A stretch of 16,985 bases of DNA from DATFWK01 sp035259345 (GTDB lineage Bacteria > Actinomycetota > Thermoleophilia > Miltoncostaeales > Miltoncostaeaceae). This document shows positions 1 to 6,452 of this stretch, in pieces. Below the pieces are notes generated by a model. It did no database searches. It saw nothing but the letters and a program-made list of their open reading frames with translations, and was not told the DNA's origin. Location of the stretch: positions 1-16,985 of the forward strand of contig DATFWK010000185.1 in assembly GCA_035259345.1 (NCBI GenBank). The letters run 5' to 3'. Position numbers and translations under genes: made by a program. The number at the start of each line of letters is the position of its first letter. The stretch's first letter is position 1.

Positions 1-252
1 GCGCACCAGGCGCGCGGCCAGGGTGCCGTTCCGAAGCCGCCGGATCGCCGTCACGTGCACGCGCGCGCCGATCGTGGGCCGCCGCGTGGTGTGCACCGCG
101 AGCAGCTTGCCGCCGCCGAGGGCGACGGTGGCGGTGGTCGACCGCGCGCGGTAGTCCACGACGACCCCTGAGCGCGCGGGCGCCGCATGGGCCAGCGCGG
201 GAACCGCCGCCACCGCGGCCAGCGCCCCGATCAAGATGACCCGTCCTCGCAT
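1..252 (-). CDS. Secreted hypothetical protein, 5' part only (C-terminus outside window)
   Basis: The frame is open from ATG at 252 to base 1, giving 84 residues with no stop, so the gene runs off the left edge. AAGGAGGAG lies six bases before the ATG, a near-ideal Shine-Dalgarno sequence that fixes the start. Residues 1-24 form a Sec signal peptide: MRGR, a hydrophobic stretch (VILIGALAAVAAVPAL), then AHAAPA, with likely cleavage near AHA/A. The mature part is rich in Val, Thr and Arg in a beta-strand pattern (VVVDYRAR, TATVALGGGKLLAVHT, IGARVHVTAIRRL, NGTLAARLVR). It resembles small secreted OB-fold-like proteins of actinobacteria, but I cannot name a family. The gene diverges from the propeller gene at 548, and the region between holds candidate regulatory sites. 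Exported: fairly sure. Function: unknown. Confidence 0.75.
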   Translation of the reverse strand, partial: MRGRVILIGALAAVAAVPALAHAAPARSGVVVDYRARSTTATVALGGGKLLAVHTTRRPTIGARVHVTAIRRLRNGTLAARLVR

Positions 253-293
253 GAGGCACTCCTCCTTGTGCTGCGGCGCGTCCCCACACGCCG

Positions 294-330
294 TCTATGA
301 AGGTCACGTTCGATGGGCGTCGGCGTTTAC
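294..330 (-). promoter_or_regulatory. Shared 37-nt upstream element, copy 1
   Basis: Read on the plus strand the element is TCTA-N2-AAGG-N2-ACGTTCG-N14-TTAC. The same blocks with identical spacing occur at 11783-11819. Both copies lie upstream of minus-strand genes. Here the element ends about 40 bases before the ATG at 252, which suits a promoter or operator for that gene; on the minus strand the TAGA block would sit near a -10 position. The blocks are seen directly; the role is inferred. Confidence 0.45.
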
Positions 331-347
331 TTGCCCGGGCTGGGCGC

Positions 348-369
348 GTTCAGGTGGCGTTCACGACTC
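348..369 (+). promoter_or_regulatory. Candidate response-regulator site A (11-bp direct repeat)
   Basis: GTTCAGG starts at 348 and GTTCACG at 359, exactly 11 bp apart. OmpR/PhoB-family regulators bind such head-to-tail repeats, one helical turn apart; the Streptomyces PhoP box is a known case with units close to GTTCACC. A regulator of this family is encoded at 6453 in the same cluster. The site lies between divergent genes and could serve either. Confidence 0.55.
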
Positions 370-382
370 CGGCGCCCGCGAC

Positions 383-411
383 GACCAGGCCCCGTTCAGG
401 CGCCGATCAGC
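383..411 (+). promoter_or_regulatory. Candidate response-regulator site B (three 11-bp units)
   Basis: GACCAGG at 383, GTTCAGG at 394 and GATCAGC at 405 are in exact 11-bp phase. The middle unit with its spacer (GTTCAGGCGCC) nearly matches the first units of sites A (GTTCAGGTGGC) and C (GTTCAGGAGCC). The site ends about 137 bp before the ATG at 548. No clear -10 or -35 box could be picked between it and that gene. Confidence 0.55.
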
Positions 412-547
412 CGGGCCCTGTGACCCTGCCGCCCATGACGCGGAAGCTCGCAGCGCCGGGCCGGCGTTTCGTCTCGGCAGTCCACGGCATGATGAGGTCG
501 TGATCGCCCCGCGGGATCCGGGCACGGGCCGCCGAGCCTGATCGCTC

Positions 548-2632
548 ATGACGCGCGCCCGCCGCCCCGGGAGCCGGGTCGTCAGACGCCGACGGCGCGT
601 CGCGCTGCTGCTGGTGGCCGCGGTGCTCGCGATCGGGATCTCGGCGCTCGCTGTGCAGCGCTCAGGCGGTCCCAGGGCGGCCGGTGACGCTGCTCACGCC
701 GGGCACAAGGTGCCCGGTGATCCGGTGGCCGGTACCGGGGGCGGGCAGAGCGTCGTCCTGCGCGAGCGGCCGGCTCGCCGGCTGGCAGCACCGGTCCAGG
801 ACGCGGCCGCGGCCTCCACGGGACGTGGGCGCGTGCTGATCGCCGGCGGCCTGACCGCAGCCGACACGTCCCGGAGCGACATCGAGGTCGTCGCCCCGGC
901 GGGCGCGGCCGCCCGCGGGCGCCTGCCGGTGCGCCTGCACGACGCCGCGGCCGTCGCGATCGGCGGCGTCGTCTACGTCGTCGGCGGCGCCGACTTCCAG
1001 ACGAGCAGCACGATCTACCGCGTCGACCCGCGGACCGGCCGCGCCGCGGCCGCCGCGCGGCTGCCGGTCCCGATGTCGGACGTCGCCGCGACGGTCCTGC
1101 GGGGGACCGCCTACATCGTCGGCGGCTACACCGGCAGCCGCTGGCTCGACACCGTGCTCGCTTGGCGGCCGGGGATGCGCCCGCATGCGGTCGCCCGCCT
1201 GCCGCAGCCCTTGCGCTATGCGGCCGTGACGGCCGCCGGCGGCCGGGTCGTGGTCGCGGGGGGCTCGACGCCGGCCGGCGCCTCGCGGCGCGTCCTGGCG
1301 CTCGACCCGGCACATGGCGCCGTCCGGGGCATCGGCCTCCTCCCGGCCCCCACGACGCATGCAGCCGCGGCCACGCTCGACGGCGTCGCCTACGTGATCG
1401 GCGGCCGCGGCGCGACCCCCGGCACCCCGACGGACCGGATCGTCGCGGTCGATCCGGGCACCGGACGCGTTCGGGCCGCGGGCCGCCTGAGCTCGCCGCG
1501 GTCGGACCTCGCTGCGGTCTCCCTCGGGGGCGGCGTGCTCTTGGTGGGCGGCCGGGGCGCCGCCACCGAGGCGACGGTGAGCCGGCTGGTCCCCACGACC
1601 CACGTGGCCTCGGCGGCCCGCCACCGCGCAATCGAGCCGCGGAACGTCTACCGGGCGGACCGTGCGGGCGCGCTCAGCCCCGTCGTGGCGCACGACCCGC
1701 CGCGCGTCTACGTCCCGAACAGCGCGAGCGACACGGTGGACGTCATCGATTCGCGCACGTACCGGGTGATCGGCCACTTCCCGGTCGGCGGGCTTCCGCA
1801 GCACGTCGTGCCCTCCTGGGACCTCCGCACGCTCTATGTGACCAACGACGCCGGCAACAGCCTCACCCCCATCGACCCGTCCACCGGGCGCCGGCGGGGG
1901 CGGCCGATCCGCGTGAACGATCCGTACAACCTCTACTTCACGCCCGACGGGCGCTACGCGATCGTGGTCGCCGAGCGGAACGCTCGGCTCGACTTCCGTG
2001 ACCCGCACACCATGCGACTCATACGGTCGGTCCGCGTGCCGTGCCGGGGCGTGGACCACATGGACTTCACGGCAGACGGCCACGCGCTGCTCGCAAGCTG
2101 CGAGTTCTCGGGCCGGCTCGTGAGCGTGGACACGCGGCGGCTGCGCGTCACGGGGACGGTCGCCCTGCCGGGGGGCGGCATGCCGCAGGACGTCAAGCTC
2201 TCGCCGGACGGCTCGCGCTTCTACGTCGCGGACATGATGGCCGGAGGGGTCTGGAAGGTGGACGCCGCGACCCGCCGGGTGCTGGGGTTCGTGCGGACCG
2301 GCGCAGGCGCACACGGGCTCTACCCGAGCCGCGACGCGCGCCGGCTCTACGTCTCGAACCGCGGCGCGGGAACGGTGTCGGTCCTGTCGTTCGCGACCGG
2401 ACGGGTCGTCGCGACCTGGCGGATCCCCGGCGGCAGCCCGGACATGGGTGGCGTCTCGGCGGACGGCCGCGTGCTCTGGCTGTCGGGGCGCTACGACGGC
2501 GAGGTCTACGCCATCGACACCCGGACCGGCCGGCTCATCGCGCGCATCCGGGTCGGGTCGGGGCCGCACGGCGTCTGCGTCTGGCCGCAGCCCGGCCGGT
2601 ACTCGCTCGGCCACACCGGGATCCTGCGATGA
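548..2632 (+). CDS. Membrane-anchored double beta-propeller (Kelch + YVTN repeats)
   Basis: The protein has 694 residues. An Arg-rich start (RRRRR near residue 15) precedes one TM helix at about 18-36, so the rest should lie outside the membrane. Residues ~90-345 carry six Kelch-type GG motifs (VLIAGG, YVVGG, YIVGG, VVVAGG, YVIGG, LLVGG) at near 95, 143, 191, 236, 284 and 331, a 47-residue period expected of propeller blades. Residues ~385-685 form a second propeller of the YVTN/YncE type (RVYVPNSASDTVDVID, LYVTNDAG, RFYVADMMAGG, RLYVSNRGAGTVSVLS). No catalytic residues stand out, so a binding or scaffold role is inferred. An in-frame TGA at 539 makes ATG 548 the first possible ATG; no clear Shine-Dalgarno is present. 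The stop overlaps the next start as ATGA, so it is translationally coupled to the glycosyltransferase. Confidence 0.85.
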   Translation: MTRARRPGSRVVRRRRRVALLLVAAVLAIGISALAVQRSGGPRAAGDAAHAGHKVPGDPVAGTGGGQSVVLRERPARRLAAPVQDAAAASTGRGRVLIAGGLTAADTSRSDIEVVAPAGAAARGRLPVRLHDAAAVAIGGVVYVVGGADFQTSSTIYRVDPRTGRAAAAARLPVPMSDVAATVLRGTAYIVGGYTGSRWLDTVLAWRPGMRPHAVARLPQPLRYAAVTAAGGRVVVAGGSTPAGASRRVLALDPAHGAVRGIGLLPAPTTHAAAATLDGVAYVIGGRGATPGTPTDRIVAVDPGTGRVRAAGRLSSPRSDLAAVSLGGGVLLVGGRGAATEATVSRLVPTTHVASAARHRAIEPRNVYRADRAGALSPVVAHDPPRVYVPNSASDTVDVIDSRTYRVIGHFPVGGLPQHVVPSWDLRTLYVTNDAGNSLTPIDPSTGRRRGRPIRVNDPYNLYFTPDGRYAIVVAERNARLDFRDPHTMRLIRSVRVPCRGVDHMDFTADGHALLASCEFSGRLVSVDTRRLRVTGTVALPGGGMPQDVKLSPDGSRFYVADMMAGGVWKVDAATRRVLGFVRTGAGAHGLYPSRDARRLYVSNRGAGTVSVLSFATGRVVATWRIPGGSPDMGGVSADGRVLWLSGRYDGEVYAIDTRTGRLIARIRVGSGPHGVCVWPQPGRYSLGHTGILR

Positions 2633-4413
2633 GTGAGGACGCGCCCGGCCGCGGCGCCCGCATCCTCGTCCTGAGCGCCGAGGTCGGCGAGGGGCATGTC
2701 GCGGCCGCACGCGCGCTGGCCGCCGGCATGAGCGCGCCGCCGTTCTCGGCCGACGTCGCGGTGGTCGACGGGCTGGCCGCGCTCGGCGGGCCGCTGCGCG
2801 CCATGATCCGCGACGGCTACCGGCTGCAGCTGCGGGTCGCGCCCTGGTCCTACGGCGCCCTCTTCGCGCTGGCGACGCACCCGCCCGGCCTCTGGGCCGC
2901 CCGCGGCGGCCTGTCGCTCCTGGCGGGCCGCCGGCTCGGCAGCCTGGTCCGCTCGCACCGTCCCGACGTCGTCGTCTCGACCTTCCCGGCGCTCACGAGC
3001 GTACTCGGCCGGCTGCGCCGGCGCGGGCGCCTGTCCGCGACGCTGGTCGCCACCGTCACCGACCTCCACGCGCACGCACTCTGGGCCCATCGCGGCGTCG
3101 ACCTCCACCTGGTGATGCACGAGGCCTGCCTGGCCCAGGTCGAGCGCGTCGCGGGCCCGGGCAGCGCCCGCGTCGTCCAGCCGCTCGTCGCGCCCGGGTT
3201 CCTCGCGCCGACCGAGCGCGGAGCGGCGCGGCGCGCGCTCGGCCTCCCCGGGGACGGAACGCTGATCCTCATCTCCGGCGGCGGCTGGGGGGTGGGCGAC
3301 CTCACCGGGGGCGTCGAGGGGGCGCTGCGGCTGAGCGCCGCGCGCATCGTGTGCATCTGCGGGAGGAACGAGCCGGTCGAGCGGCACCTCGCCGAGCTCT
3401 ATGCGGGCGACGAGCGGGTGGTCGTCCTGGGCTTCACCGAGCGGATGAGCGAGCTCCTCGCGGCTGCCGACGCCGTCGTCCACACGACGGGCGGCATGAC
3501 CTGCCTCGAGGCCCTCGCCTGCGGGTGCCCGATGGTCGCCTTCGGCGCGCCGCCCGGGCACCTGAAGGCCAACGCCCGGGCGCTGGGGAGGGCCGGGCTC
3601 GGCGCCGTCGCCCGGACGGCCGCGGAGCTTCCCGCCGCCCTCGCGGGCATCCTGCCCCGGGCGGGCCGGCCCGTGGCGGACGGGCTTCCGAGCGCGGCAA
3701 GCGCGATCGCCGCCGCTCCCAAGCGGGTGATCCCGATCCCGCACTGGCGGATCGTGTCGGCGAGGGCCTGTCTGGCCGCCCTCATGCTGCTGCTCGTGAC
3801 CTCCTGGAGTCTCTCGAGCGACGACGCTTTTCCGCTCGTGGCCGCCGCCCTGGAGGTGGCGCCCATCACGTCGGTGCGCTCCACGCTCCCCGACGTGGGG
3901 CTGGTCGTCGCCGGGCCGCCCGGCCTCGACCGGTCGGTGCTGCGGCGGGTCGCGGCCGCCCGCGGCCGGGCCGACATCGCGATCTCGGCCCCGGGCTCGC
4001 CCGCTCTCGACCGGATGGTGCGCCGCTCGGGCGGGGAGCTGCTCCCGGCGCTCGGCGCCGGCGCCCTGACCGGATGGTGGCGGACCGCCGGCCGGCTCGG
4101 GCGGCTCGCCCGGGGGCTCGACGCCCGTGCGCCCCGGCTCTACCTGGTCCCGCGCTCCGGGTTTTCGCTGGGCGAGTACCTGCTCGCCAGGCGCCGCGGC
4201 TGGCGGCCGGTCGGCGGGGCCCTCGACTTCGCGGCCGGTGAGCCCGCGCCGCCCGCGGCCCCCCGTCCCGGGGAGGTGATCGTGCTGTGGCTCTCGTCCG
4301 ACCGGGCCGCCTCGCTCGCGCTCGTGGATCGCGCGCTCGACTCGCTGGCGGACGCCGGGCTCACGCCGGTCACCGTCGGGTCGCTCGTGGACGCCGCCGG
4401 CGCGCGCGGATGA
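2629..4413 (+). CDS. MGDG-synthase/GT28-type glycosyltransferase fused to a degenerate polysaccharide-deacetylase domain
   Basis: The protein has 594 residues. Residues 1-370 are a GT-B glycosyltransferase like MGDG synthase and processive diacylglycerol glucosyltransferases: VGEGHVAAA near 19-27, the VVST and VTDLHAHALW segments, and the sugar-nucleotide motif HTTGGMTCLEALACG from H285. It probably moves sugar from a nucleotide donor to a lipid on the inner membrane face. One TM helix follows (~376-394). Residues ~415-590 align by eye with the deacetylase encoded next door: PDVGLVVAGPP (421-431) against PDVALTFDDGP, VPRSG (507-511) against RPPYG, a shared ARRRGW, and PGEVIVLWLSSD (547-558) against PGSVILLHD. 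Every catalytic or metal-binding motif is altered, so this extracytoplasmic domain should be a pseudo-enzyme. The ATG overlaps the upstream stop by 4 bp and the stop overlaps the next gene in the same way. Substrate is unknown. Confidence 0.85.
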   Translation: MSEDAPGRGARILVLSAEVGEGHVAAARALAAGMSAPPFSADVAVVDGLAALGGPLRAMIRDGYRLQLRVAPWSYGALFALATHPPGLWAARGGLSLLAGRRLGSLVRSHRPDVVVSTFPALTSVLGRLRRRGRLSATLVATVTDLHAHALWAHRGVDLHLVMHEACLAQVERVAGPGSARVVQPLVAPGFLAPTERGAARRALGLPGDGTLILISGGGWGVGDLTGGVEGALRLSAARIVCICGRNEPVERHLAELYAGDERVVVLGFTERMSELLAAADAVVHTTGGMTCLEALACGCPMVAFGAPPGHLKANARALGRAGLGAVARTAAELPAALAGILPRAGRPVADGLPSAASAIAAAPKRVIPIPHWRIVSARACLAALMLLLVTSWSLSSDDAFPLVAAALEVAPITSVRSTLPDVGLVVAGPPGLDRSVLRRVAAARGRADIAISAPGSPALDRMVRRSGGELLPALGAGALTGWWRTAGRLGRLARGLDARAPRLYLVPRSGFSLGEYLLARRRGWRPVGGALDFAAGEPAPPAAPRPGEVIVLWLSSDRAASLALVDRALDSLADAGLTPVTVGSLVDAAGARG

Positions 4414-5111
4414 GCCGTCGCCGGACGCTGGCGGCGACGGTCCCCGCGGCCGGGCTCGCCGCCTGGTCGCTCCCCGCCGCCGCCAAGGCGAGCGGCCGGT
4501 TCGGCACGCTGCTGGGCGTGCGCTCGCGGCTCGCCGGCCGGCCGGACGTCGCGCTCACCTTCGACGACGGCCCCCACCCGTCGGGCACCCCCGCCGTGCT
4601 CGAGGCCCTCGCCGCCGCCGGCGCGTCTGCGACGTTCTTCCTCGTCGGCGAGCAGGTCGAGCGCCACCCCGCCCTGGCCCGGGAGGTCCTCGCGGCGGGT
4701 CACGAGATCGCCGTCCACTGCCACCGCCACCGCAACCTCCTGCGCCTCACGCCGGGCCAGACCGGCGAGGACCTCGTCCGGGCCGAATCCGCCATCGCGG
4801 ATGTGACCGGCCGGGCCGTCGACCGGTACCGGCCCCCGTACGGGATCCTCTCGTGGCCGGCTCTGGCCCACGCGCGCCGCCGGGGATGGAGCGTTCTGCT
4901 CTGGAGCGCCGCCGGGCGCGACTGGAGCGCGCGCGCGACGCCGGCCTCGATCGCCGCAGGGGCGCTGGCCGGGGCGGGGCCAGGGTCGGTGATCCTCCTG
5001 CACGACTCCGACGCCTACAGCGCGCCGCGGTCGTGGCAACGGACGGCCGCCGCGCTTCCGCTGCTCTTCGAGGGCCTGGCCCGCCTCGGGCTCCGCGCGG
5101 GCCCGGCCTGA
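4410..5111 (+). CDS. Polysaccharide deacetylase (NodB / carbohydrate esterase 4 type), exported
   Basis: The protein has 233 residues, a compact single-domain CE4 enzyme that should remove N- or O-acetyl groups from an envelope sugar polymer or glycolipid. Motifs are intact: TFDDGP (50-55) with the catalytic Asp52 and metal-ligand Asp53; HCHRH (103-107) supplying the two metal His; RPPYG (141-145); a DWS motif; and LLHD with H198 and D199. The N-terminus SRRRTLAA followed by a hydrophobic run and PAAAKASG looks like a Tat-type signal or anchor. ATG 4410 is chosen because it overlaps the upstream stop as ATGA and begins exactly at this signal; an upstream in-frame ATG at 4287 lies inside the previous gene. 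Family is near certain; the substrate is not known. Confidence 0.9.
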   Translation: MSRRRTLAATVPAAGLAAWSLPAAAKASGRFGTLLGVRSRLAGRPDVALTFDDGPHPSGTPAVLEALAAAGASATFFLVGEQVERHPALAREVLAAGHEIAVHCHRHRNLLRLTPGQTGEDLVRAESAIADVTGRAVDRYRPPYGILSWPALAHARRRGWSVLLWSAAGRDWSARATPASIAAGALAGAGPGSVILLHDSDAYSAPRSWQRTAAALPLLFEGLARLGLRAGPA

Positions 5112-5117
5112 CGCGTC

Positions 5118-5139
5118 GTTCAGGAGCCGGTCAGGGGCC
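5118..5139 (+). promoter_or_regulatory. Candidate response-regulator site C (11-bp direct repeat)
   Basis: GTTCAGGAGCC at 5118 and GGTCAGGGGCC at 5129 form an 11-bp direct repeat, matching 8 of 11 bases in register, and share the GTTCAGG unit of sites A and B. The site starts six bases after the deacetylase stop codon, so it may split the cluster into two transcription units. It ends 18 bp before the small ORF at 5158. Confidence 0.6.
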
Positions 5140-5157
5140 CGGCTGCAGGATGTGCGG

Positions 5158-5259
5158 ATGCCGGTGAGGACGTCGCTCACTGGGTTGGCGCCTCCGGGCG
5201 CCGCGGCGCGCCTCGCCGGCTGCGGGGGCGGATCCGGGGCCGCTCCCGCCACGACGTGA
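5158..5259 (+). CDS. Tiny lipoprotein-like ORF (33 aa), possible remnant or lipopeptide
   Basis: ATG 5158 follows AGGA (5147-5150) at good spacing. The peptide begins MPVRTSLTGLAPPG and contains LAGC followed by GGGSGAAPATT, resembling a lipobox and the Gly/Ser-rich start of a mature lipoprotein. It then stops, leaving only 12 residues after the Cys. The hydrophobic stretch is weakened by Pro-Pro and an Arg, so this may be a decayed lipoprotein gene. Third codon positions are mostly G or C, which supports coding now or in the recent past. The TGA lies at the left foot of the hairpin at 5257. If response-regulator site C activates transcription in the usual geometry, the RNA would start inside this ORF, which argues against translation. 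Real gene, remnant and chance are all possible. Confidence 0.35.
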   Translation: MPVRTSLTGLAPPGAAARLAGCGGGSGAAPATT

Positions 5260-5305
5260 TCCGTCCGGAGCCCGCGCCTCACCCTCAGCGGGCTCCGGCG
5301 GATCA
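5257..5305 (+). terminator. Long GC-rich hairpin, terminator-like
   Basis: An 11-bp perfect inverted repeat, CCGGAGCCCGC (5265-5275) and GCGGGCTCCGG (5288-5298), encloses a 12-nt loop. It extends outward through one bulged T (5264) as TGATCCG (5257-5263) with CGGATCA (5299-5305), giving 18 paired bases. No T-run follows on either strand, so it is not a classical rho-independent terminator. It lies between the deacetylase/small-ORF region and the next gene set. Confidence 0.6.
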
Positions 5306-5340
5306 TGCGACGCCGCGGCCGGAGGGAGTGGCCCGCCGGT

Positions 5341-5472
5341 GTGGAACATGGAGGCGTGAGCGCCGCAGACCCGGCAACCGGGAAGCGCGTGCACCTGACG
5401 GTGGACCGGGACGCCGCCCGAGCGGCCGGCCAGGAGGTGACCGTCGGGGACGACCGGGCGGTCGCCGCCTGA
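5341..5472 (+). CDS. Small ORF (43 aa) translationally coupled to the YbhN-type gene
   Basis: The frame starting at GTG 5341 (alternative GTG 5356, 38 aa) ends in TGA at 5470-5472, sharing its A with the ATG of the next gene (TGATG). Between 5356 and 5470, 35 of 38 codons end in G or C, whereas the frame of the downstream gene over the same bases uses atypical codons such as AGA, CGT, CCT and GGA; this favours the small ORF as the coding one. GGAGGGAG at 5321-5328 is a possible Shine-Dalgarno for 5341 though rather far (12 nt). The product is hydrophilic and charged (KRVHLTVDRDAARAAGQEV) with no TM or signal. I do not recognise it. It may be a real small protein or a leader for coupling. Confidence 0.45.
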   Translation: MEHGGVSAADPATGKRVHLTVDRDAARAAGQEVTVGDDRAVAA

Positions 5473-6410
5473 TGGGCGGCGCGCTCGCCGCCCTCGCAGA
5501 CACCCCCCGTACCCTCACCGCCGTCTCGCCGCCCGCCCTGGCGGCCGCGCTCACCCTCCACCTGGGAAAGCTCACGGCCGAGGCGCGCGCCTGGCACTGG
5601 ATCGTCCGTCACGCCCACGCGGACGAGGACGTGTGCTTCCGGATGACCTACGGAGCCTTCGTCGGCCACATCGGCGCCAACGCCGTGCTGCCGGGACGGA
5701 TCGGCGAGGCACTCCGCCTCGGCGTGGTCCGGCGCCGCGTTCCCGGCTCGAGCGTGGTGACGATCGGCGCCACGATCGTCCTCGAGACGGTGCTCGAGCT
5801 CGTCTTCGGGGTGGTCCTCGTCCTCGGGGTGCTGCTCGCGGGTGCCTCCCTCGGCCCGAGGGGGTCGCCCCTCCACACGATCACCCCGCTCCTCATCCAT
5901 CCCGCCGCGCTCGCCGCGCTGGCCGCCGTCGCGGCGGTCGGGGTCGCCGTCTGGGCCCGCCACCGCAGCCGCGCACCCGAGCTCGCGCGCCGGATGGCGT
6001 GCGGGTTCTCCGTCCTGCGGTCGCCTCGGGCCTTCGCCGCGGGTGTCGTCGGGTGGAAGCTCGTCGCCTGGTGCCTGCGGCTGGGCGCCGTCTATGCCTT
6101 CCTCGTGGCCTTCCACGTCCCGGCGAGCATCTGGACGGCGCTCGTCGTCATCGCCGCCCAGATCGTGTCCGGGATCGTGCCGCTCCTGCCCGGCAACGCC
6201 GGGACCCAGCAGGCCGCGCTGGTGGTCGCGCTGGCCGGGACGGCGAGCACCGGCGCGGTCCTGGGCTTCGGCGTGGGCATGCAGGCGGCGACCGCTGTGC
6301 TCGACGTCGTCGTCGGGGTCGTGGCGCTCGCCTTCGTAGCGAAGCTCGTGGACCTGCGGGCCGCGCTCGGCGTTCTCAGGCGGCGCCGCGCGCAGCCCGC
6401 CGGCATGTGA
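5472..6410 (+). CDS. YbhN/LPG-synthase-TM-like (flippase-fold) integral membrane protein
   Basis: The protein has 312 residues and about seven hydrophobic segments. It matches the lysylphosphatidylglycerol-synthase transmembrane (YbhN/AglD) family: an amphipathic helix ending EARAWHWIV, then GHIGANAVLPGRIGEALRLG with the hallmark GRIGEALR near 76-83, and the late PGNAGTQQ segment near 240. Related proteins often sit in lipid-linked glycan clusters and have been proposed to move or modify glycolipids; here it may handle the product of the upstream transferase. ATG 5472 is chosen because it overlaps the preceding small ORF as TGATG; upstream extension in frame gives non-hydrophobic sequence with poor codon use. 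Most family members begin with an additional TM helix that I do not see, so the N-terminus is short. Exact function is uncertain. Confidence 0.8.
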   Translation: MGGALAALADTPRTLTAVSPPALAAALTLHLGKLTAEARAWHWIVRHAHADEDVCFRMTYGAFVGHIGANAVLPGRIGEALRLGVVRRRVPGSSVVTIGATIVLETVLELVFGVVLVLGVLLAGASLGPRGSPLHTITPLLIHPAALAALAAVAAVGVAVWARHRSRAPELARRMACGFSVLRSPRAFAAGVVGWKLVAWCLRLGAVYAFLVAFHVPASIWTALVVIAAQIVSGIVPLLPGNAGTQQAALVVALAGTASTGAVLGFGVGMQAATAVLDVVVGVVALAFVAKLVDLRAALGVLRRRRAQPAGM

Positions 6411-6452
6411 CGGCGTGCGCCGGTTCCCGCTCGGCGCAATACTCGGGGAGCG

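Noticed and set aside
294..330. The shared element as a coding remnant (minus-strand readings NVTFIDGV and NVAFVEGA)
   Set aside because: The similarity stops at the element's edges and no longer frame is conserved; a regulatory sequence explains the fixed spacing better.
662..2710. A 682-codon open frame on the minus strand opposite the propeller gene
   Set aside because: Composition-driven shadow; the plus frame shows regular Kelch and YVTN repeats.
6411..6452. Promoter or operator before the response regulator
   Set aside because: No 11-bp repeat and no convincing -10/-35 pair; a CGGCG/CGCCG inverted repeat has only a 2-nt gap and is too small to count.
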